DNA of 64,000 nucleotides. Source: Micromonospora aurantiaca ATCC 27029. GTDB lineage: Bacteria > Actinomycetota > Actinomycetes > Mycobacteriales > Micromonosporaceae. Shown here piece after piece: positions 60,231 through 64,000 of the stretch. Both the position numbers and the translations under genes were made by a program. Location of the stretch: NCBI RefSeq assembly GCF_000145235.1, contig NC_014391.1, forward strand, positions 1,798,001 through 1,862,000, written 5' to 3'. Numbering within the stretch: the stretch's first letter is position 1; every line of letters begins with the position of its first letter. The notes below the pieces were generated by a model. The model saw only the letters and a program-made list of their open reading frames with translations, ran no database searches and was not told where the DNA came from.

Positions 60231-60734
60231 CCGGGATCCCCTCAGATTTCGTCAATCAATCATCGGTACCTGTGCCGCCGGGAACGCAGTCCGTGATGGG
60301 TTCGGTGGTAAGGCGTTCAGGACCGAAACGCGGAATGCGCCATCGGCGACGAGAGTGACTGAAGGCGAATACGCTCGAGGTCGGCAAGGCTCATCGTCAA
60401 CGTCTGACAATTCCTTGACAAGACGCCCCTTCATTGGCGGTCGGGGTTGAGGATCACGCACTCGTGCTGGCGCACACCATCTCGTTGTCGATCGGCTTCC
60501 TCAACGCGGTACTTGGCTGCAAGCTCATAGTCAGCCTCGGCCAGCTCTAGGTCACGGACGCGGAATCGCAGGTCACGCGAGTTCGGACCACCTGCGAGTG
60601 TGATGTTGGAACTTTGTCGGAGATTGTTGGAAGAAGCCGCTGGTTGGCCTACGCATCGCGATCCTGCACTACAGTGCTCCCAGGCCACCGCGTCTCGCCC
60701 CTGCGCGAGCGTCCGTACTAGTCGGGAGCTGCTG
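60231..60734. other. Divergent intergenic region, permease operon / HTH-TPR gene
   Basis: About 500 bp holding promoters for both directions. A minus-strand frame ending at 60431 encodes a protein-like stretch (LELAEADYELAAKYRVEEAD) but has no start codon with a ribosome site. AACTTTGTCGGAGATTGTTGG-like AT-rich motifs near 60600 may be regulatory. Confidence 0.4.
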
Positions 60735-62006
60735 ATGCCGAGCGTGCCACCGCAAGACGTGGCCAATGTCTGGAGCGCCCTTGGTCAGATGCTTGCGCGC
60801 AGCCGCAAGGCCGCTGGTTACACGCAAGAGACGTTTGCGCCACTGGTGAGGTATGGGCGAAGCACGATCGCCAACGTGGAGACCGGCCGTCAGCGCGTAG
60901 GGCGTGACTTCTGGACCCGGAGCGACGAACTGCTGGGAACCGACGGCAGGCTGTCCCGGGAATACGATCGCATCCGACTCGCCAGCACCAAGCGCGTGCG
61001 AAACGGCGTGGCTGCCATTCAGGAATTCCAGGCGGCTGGGGCGCCGTCGTACTCCTCGAAAGCCGGGGAAATGCTCGCGCGCACGTCCGGAACCGACTAC
61101 CTGATGGGCGAGTGGAACAGCTTCTCCACGCTCACCAGCATGCTGGCCCAGCAGCGCCAGGCCGTGTCGCCCGACGCGCTACTCGGTCTGATCGAGGCCC
61201 ACCGTGATTGCCTGTCCACGCTATACCGCAAGGCCGGCCATGCGCCCATTCGTACTGACATCGGAGCGATGCTCGCCGAAGCCTCGATCGTCGCTAGCCG
61301 GTTGTGGAGCGCACAGGGCAACCGAACCCTCGCGCTTGCTCACTGTGCCTACGCTCGCCAGCTCGGCGACAGGCTGGGTAACCACAGGGTCAGCGCGACC
61401 GCACGCATCTTCGAGAGCAACCTTCACTCGGAAGCCGCCACACTGATCGAAGCAGACGGTGACATTATGATTGGCCTGCGACTACTCGACGAGGCCGCCC
61501 GCGCGTCCACCGACCTCAGTTCCGCCGCACGAGCTCGATTAGCTGCCGAACAGGCCCAAGCCTTCGCCGCCCTGCGACTTCCACGCGAGGCCACGGCGGC
61601 TTTGAAGCGGGCAGAAGAAGCGGTCAACGATCTGTCTCCTGTTGACTGTGTCGGTCTCTACAGCGACTGGAGCGGCGCCCGCCTCCACGTCTATGCGGGC
61701 ACATGCCATCTCCTCCTTGGCCAGCCCCGCCAGGCCGTGACCGTGCTCGAAAGCGCAGTACAGATGCTGGAACACGACCACGCCAACGTCAACGTCGCCT
61801 TGGCAGCAGCCGTAGACCTCGCCAGCGCCTACGCCGAGGCCGGCGAACTTGAACAGTCCTGCACCCTGCTTGGCCACACCTACGACCAGCTAAAAGCAGG
61901 CGGAAACCATCGAGGCATCGCTCGAGCCCAACGAGCCCGACAGCGGTTGGCACGATGGCGTGACGAGCCAGTTGTCCTCGAACTCGAGGAGCAGATGGCC
62001 GCCTAA
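60735..62006 (+). CDS. HTH-XRE regulator with tetratricopeptide-type C-terminus
   Basis: A 423-residue protein. Residues 14-70 are a helix-turn-helix (LARSRKAAGYTQETFAPLV, SRSTIANVETGRQRV-like). The rest is helical repeats (LLGLIEAHRDCLSTLYRKAG, RTLALAHCAYARQLGDRLG, CHLLLGQPRQAVTVLESAV), as in actinobacterial transcription factors that sense peptides or bind partners through TPRs. ATG 60735 has GGGAG 7 nt upstream. It is divergent from the permease operon and may control it. Its stop overlaps the convergent HAD gene by 4 bp. Confidence 0.85.
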   Translation: MPSVPPQDVANVWSALGQMLARSRKAAGYTQETFAPLVRYGRSTIANVETGRQRVGRDFWTRSDELLGTDGRLSREYDRIRLASTKRVRNGVAAIQEFQAAGAPSYSSKAGEMLARTSGTDYLMGEWNSFSTLTSMLAQQRQAVSPDALLGLIEAHRDCLSTLYRKAGHAPIRTDIGAMLAEASIVASRLWSAQGNRTLALAHCAYARQLGDRLGNHRVSATARIFESNLHSEAATLIEADGDIMIGLRLLDEAARASTDLSSAARARLAAEQAQAFAALRLPREATAALKRAEEAVNDLSPVDCVGLYSDWSGARLHVYAGTCHLLLGQPRQAVTVLESAVQMLEHDHANVNVALAAAVDLASAYAEAGELEQSCTLLGHTYDQLKAGGNHRGIARAQRARQRLARWRDEPVVLELEEQMAA

Positions 62007-62737
62007 CAAGCAGCTGACGACCCGCCCGCACTCAACAGCGAACTGACGGCGGCCACCACTGTCATCGGGTCAAGATTCTCTAGTACCACGTCAGGCTCGT
62101 AGGAGACCAGCTCTTGACGCCTAAGCCGGTGAGCGACCACAGCGACACGAAAGCCGGCGTGACGTGCGCAAGCGATGTCGTTAGGCGCATCCCCGATGAC
62201 GATCACTTGAGCAGGATCGAGCGGAGCACCGTAGATCGCGGAATAGCGCTGCGTTACGACCGCCGGAAGCTGAAAGCGATCGCGAGCGTCCGATCCGAAC
62301 CCGCCGATGCGAAGATCAAGAAACTCATCCAAGCCCGCCACGTGCAGCTTCACGTCGGCGGCCGAACGCAGATTCCCGGTCAGCACGGTCTGGATGAAGC
62401 CACGCTCGTGCAGCTCCGCGATGCTCGCCACGGCGCCTGGATACGGCGGCTGAACCTCAGCCAACTCCTGCCGACCCTCTTGCATGACCGCGGCAATGGC
62501 CTGACGAAAGGCGGGTATGCCCGCCTCCGCAGCTGACGGGTCCACGCCCGACGCGATCGCCGTGTCCACGGCGATCGACTCGTCCGTATACCCATGCACC
62601 TTCTTGTCAGGGAAGACAACCTCGGACTCCGCGATGCCGTACGCACGAGCGATCGCGCGCGTCAGCCAGCGCAAATCAGCGGGTATGAGCGTCCCGTCAA
62701 CGTCCCAGATGACCAAGCCGACGCTGCTGTGGTTCAT
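62003..62737 (-). CDS. HAD-superfamily hydrolase (phosphatase-like)
   Basis: A 244-residue HAD protein. Motif I IWDVDGTLIP (Asp12, Asp14), motif II VLTGN, the Lys in ADVKLHVAG and motif IV VIVIGDAPNDIACARHAG are in order, with a helical cap between I and II. It resembles phosphoglycolate-phosphatase-like enzymes. I chose ATG 62737, right before the first strand; upstream sequence reads as decayed DNA. Substrate unknown. Confidence 0.9.
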   Translation of the reverse strand: MNHSSVGLVIWDVDGTLIPADLRWLTRAIARAYGIAESEVVFPDKKVHGYTDESIAVDTAIASGVDPSAAEAGIPAFRQAIAAVMQEGRQELAEVQPPYPGAVASIAELHERGFIQTVLTGNLRSAADVKLHVAGLDEFLDLRIGGFGSDARDRFQLPAVVTQRYSAIYGAPLDPAQVIVIGDAPNDIACARHAGFRVAVVAHRLRRQELVSYEPDVVLENLDPMTVVAAVSSLLSAGGSSAAC

Positions 62738-62849
62738 CGAAGTATCGTCGCACGGCTCCGGCAGCTGCCCCTGTCGAGCATTCCGGGGGCACGCGGCCAG
62801 CCGGTGGAGCAGTGTCGGCAGGAATGCCCCGCTGGCCACGCCACCGACA

Positions 62850-62960
62850 TCGCGGCAACAGGGGATGGGGCCGTCGTGTGTCAGGTGGCAGCCGGACTCG
62901 GCAGGGTTGGCAAGACCAACTCGCCGCCGGTCTGGCCCACCGGCCATGGGACCGTGGGAC
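62850..62960 (+). pseudogene. Fragment of a P-loop (NB-ARC-like) NTPase
   Basis: AVVCQVAAGLGRVGKT followed, after a one-base shift, by QLAAGLAHRPWD matches the P-loop and following helix of actinobacterial NB-ARC/TPR proteins (GxGGxGKTQLA). Only about 35 residues survive, with no start. Recorded as a likely fossil. Confidence 0.4.
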
Positions 62961-63032
62961 CCCGGTTGCCGGAGGGTCTCTACAAGATCCGGGGCGGTTC
63001 AGTCTACGACTGCCCGACGAGGAGATCCGCTC

Positions 63033-63446
63033 TCATCGACCAAGGAACCGCATGATGTCGTCGCGAAGCAGTCGGTCCGGGTCGCGAGGTCGAAGATCAG
63101 GATTGGAGAGCGGCGGGCAGGTCAGGAGCTTGGCCAGCACTGATGCCAGCCGCTTCCGTTCCCCTCGCAGGTTCAGCCACGCTGAGTCGGGAAGCCGCAG
63201 CACTGTGGAGAGCAGGTCGCCCGGGTAGTAGTCGCCTTCCGTCATGGGGTCGCGGAGCAGTACTTGTACCGCGAGAGGCAGCAGCGCCGGCACGCCGATC
63301 TCCTGCCCGAGCATGATGCGCAGGTCTTCGACCGTGAACTCAGCGAGCGGTTTGCGTCGCAGTTCGGTGCAACGTCTTACGAGAGACGTAGCGTCGGGAG
63401 CGGGATCCGGCCACGCGCTCCGTTCAAGCTGCTCGATCGTCGTCAC
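63033..63446 (-). CDS. CdiI-like contact-dependent-inhibition immunity protein
   Basis: A 137-residue protein. WPDPAPDATSLVRRCTELRRKPLAEFTVEDLRIMLGQEIGVPALLPLAV and the EGDYYPGDLLSTVLRLPDSAW segment match the actinobacterial CDI-immunity family (PF18593). Such proteins are often orphan immunity genes linked to polymorphic toxins. No toxin gene is visible on either side. ATG 63446 is the natural start. Confidence 0.8.
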   Translation of the reverse strand: MTTIEQLERSAWPDPAPDATSLVRRCTELRRKPLAEFTVEDLRIMLGQEIGVPALLPLAVQVLLRDPMTEGDYYPGDLLSTVLRLPDSAWLNLRGERKRLASVLAKLLTCPPLSNPDLRPRDPDRLLRDDIMRFLGR

Positions 63447-63700
63447 GGCGGTCAGGGTAGTTCGCGCTCAAACGGTAGTAGCCAGACGGGCTGCGGCAGC
63501 GGCGACAGTCCGCATTCAGTCCGCAAGAGGTCGCCGGGTGGTGGGGGAGTGGTGAGAGATGCCGAGAGGTGCTTCCGCTGATAGACGGCCAGGTGTGAAG
63601 GTCGACGGGTCGCGCATCTTGATCTTGTAATCCACAGCTCAGCCAGCGTCAGCCCGCTGGTATCTACGGCTGCGTCGGGCATGGCGGGCAGACTGCCGGC

Positions 63701-64000
63701 ATGAGTTACGACTTGGCGGTCTGGGAGGGTGAGCTGCCAGCCGACGACGGCGCTGCGGGTGAGGCCTACGACCAGCTCTACGCCCTGTACATGGAGGGTG
63801 AGGAACTTCCGCCGACCCCGCGTATCCGTGCCTACGTCCTGGCGCTGCTTGAGCGGTGGGTCGAGATGACTGATGACGAGCACGACGTGAGCCCGTGGTC
63901 TGCTGGTCCTCTGATGGACGAGGCATCGGGCCCTTTCGTCTACTTCACCATGAGGTACAGCATGTGCGAGGAGGTGTCGGCCGAGGCGGCTCGCATGGCG
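63701..64000 (+). CDS. Acidic protein of unknown function (cut by window end)
   Basis: The first 100 codons of a gene that leaves the window still open. MSYDLAVWEGELPADDGAA is followed by RIRAYVLALLERWVEMTD, DVSPWSAGPLMDEASG and VYFTMRYSMCEE. This pattern occurs in short actinobacterial proteins near polymorphic-toxin immunity genes, which fits the adjacent CDI-immunity gene, but no named family is certain. The 3' end is missing. Confidence 0.6.
   Translation, partial: MSYDLAVWEGELPADDGAAGEAYDQLYALYMEGEELPPTPRIRAYVLALLERWVEMTDDEHDVSPWSAGPLMDEASGPFVYFTMRYSMCEEVSAEAARMA

Noticed and set aside
60431..60580. Minus-strand frame with LELAEADYELAAKYRVEEAD
   Set aside because: No start codon with a ribosome site in a sensible position; it overlaps the promoter region of the HTH-TPR gene.

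Overview
The window reads as chromosomal DNA of a high-GC spore-forming actinomycete, most likely Micromonosporaceae (Micromonospora-like). The evidence is the extreme GC bias at third codon positions, an SsgB-type sporulation protein, a Spo0M protein, a HelR/HelD helicase, frequent GTG/TTG starts, several probable leaderless genes, and intergenic palindromes of the kind common in that family. The species cannot be fixed from the sequence alone.

Region 1 (1-19.7 kb) is ordinary chromosome: the tail of a GH42 beta-galactosidase, a DeoR regulator, Spo0M, HelR, a LolA/RseB-like lipoprotein-type protein divergent from an OmpR/histidine-kinase pair, a TPR/FN3 membrane protein, a MarR/VOC divergent pair with a shared operator, a K+ channel, a flavin reductase/nitroreductase operon preceded by two tiny overlapping ORFs, Rrf2 and AraC regulators, an SDR, SsgB and a PGPGW membrane protein. 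It ends at a tRNA-Val(CAC) gene.

Region 2 (19.7-49 kb) starts at that tRNA and is a defence island with lower and more mixed codon bias. A 7-bp unit repeated 13 times is followed by a minus-strand block: a GHKL(sacsin-like) ATPase fused to an SF2 helicase (1568 aa), a NERD-nuclease/SF1 helicase, a DrmA-like helicase and a DrmB-like DUF1998 protein. All four are translationally coupled by overlaps. A modification-dependent Mrr/AspBHI-like nuclease follows on the same strand. DrmA-DrmB is the core of DISARM, but no DrmC (PLD) and no in-operon methylase are present; the two upstream genes make this an unusual composite. Next come an IS256-family element (TSD identified) inserted in a decayed IS5-family transposase gene, a second IS5/IS427-type element with perfect 20-bp ends, and an R-M locus with two NaeI-type nucleases, Vsr and a C5 methyltransferase; one nuclease has Gln in place of the catalytic Glu. 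After a PD-(D/E)XK protein, a membrane protein and several decayed genes comes a type II CBASS: CD-NTase, E2-E1 Cap2 and a divergent HNH-SAVED Cap5 effector. A degenerate copy of a small gene lies on each side of the CBASS segment.

Region 3 (49-64 kb) holds a lipoprotein, a YbaB/WXG100-like three-gene operon, an excisionase-like remnant, an FxLD-type isoaspartyl methyltransferase homologue, an aminoglycoside-phosphotransferase-fold protein, small conserved actinobacterial proteins, a tightly coupled operon (amino-acid permease, acetamidase/formamidase, GPP34), an HTH-TPR regulator, a HAD phosphatase, a CDI-type immunity protein and a gene cut by the window end.

The defence genes probably act in layers: restriction and modification of incoming DNA (NaeI-type R-M), attack on modified DNA (type IV nuclease), helicase-based blocking (DISARM-like block) and abortive infection (CBASS).
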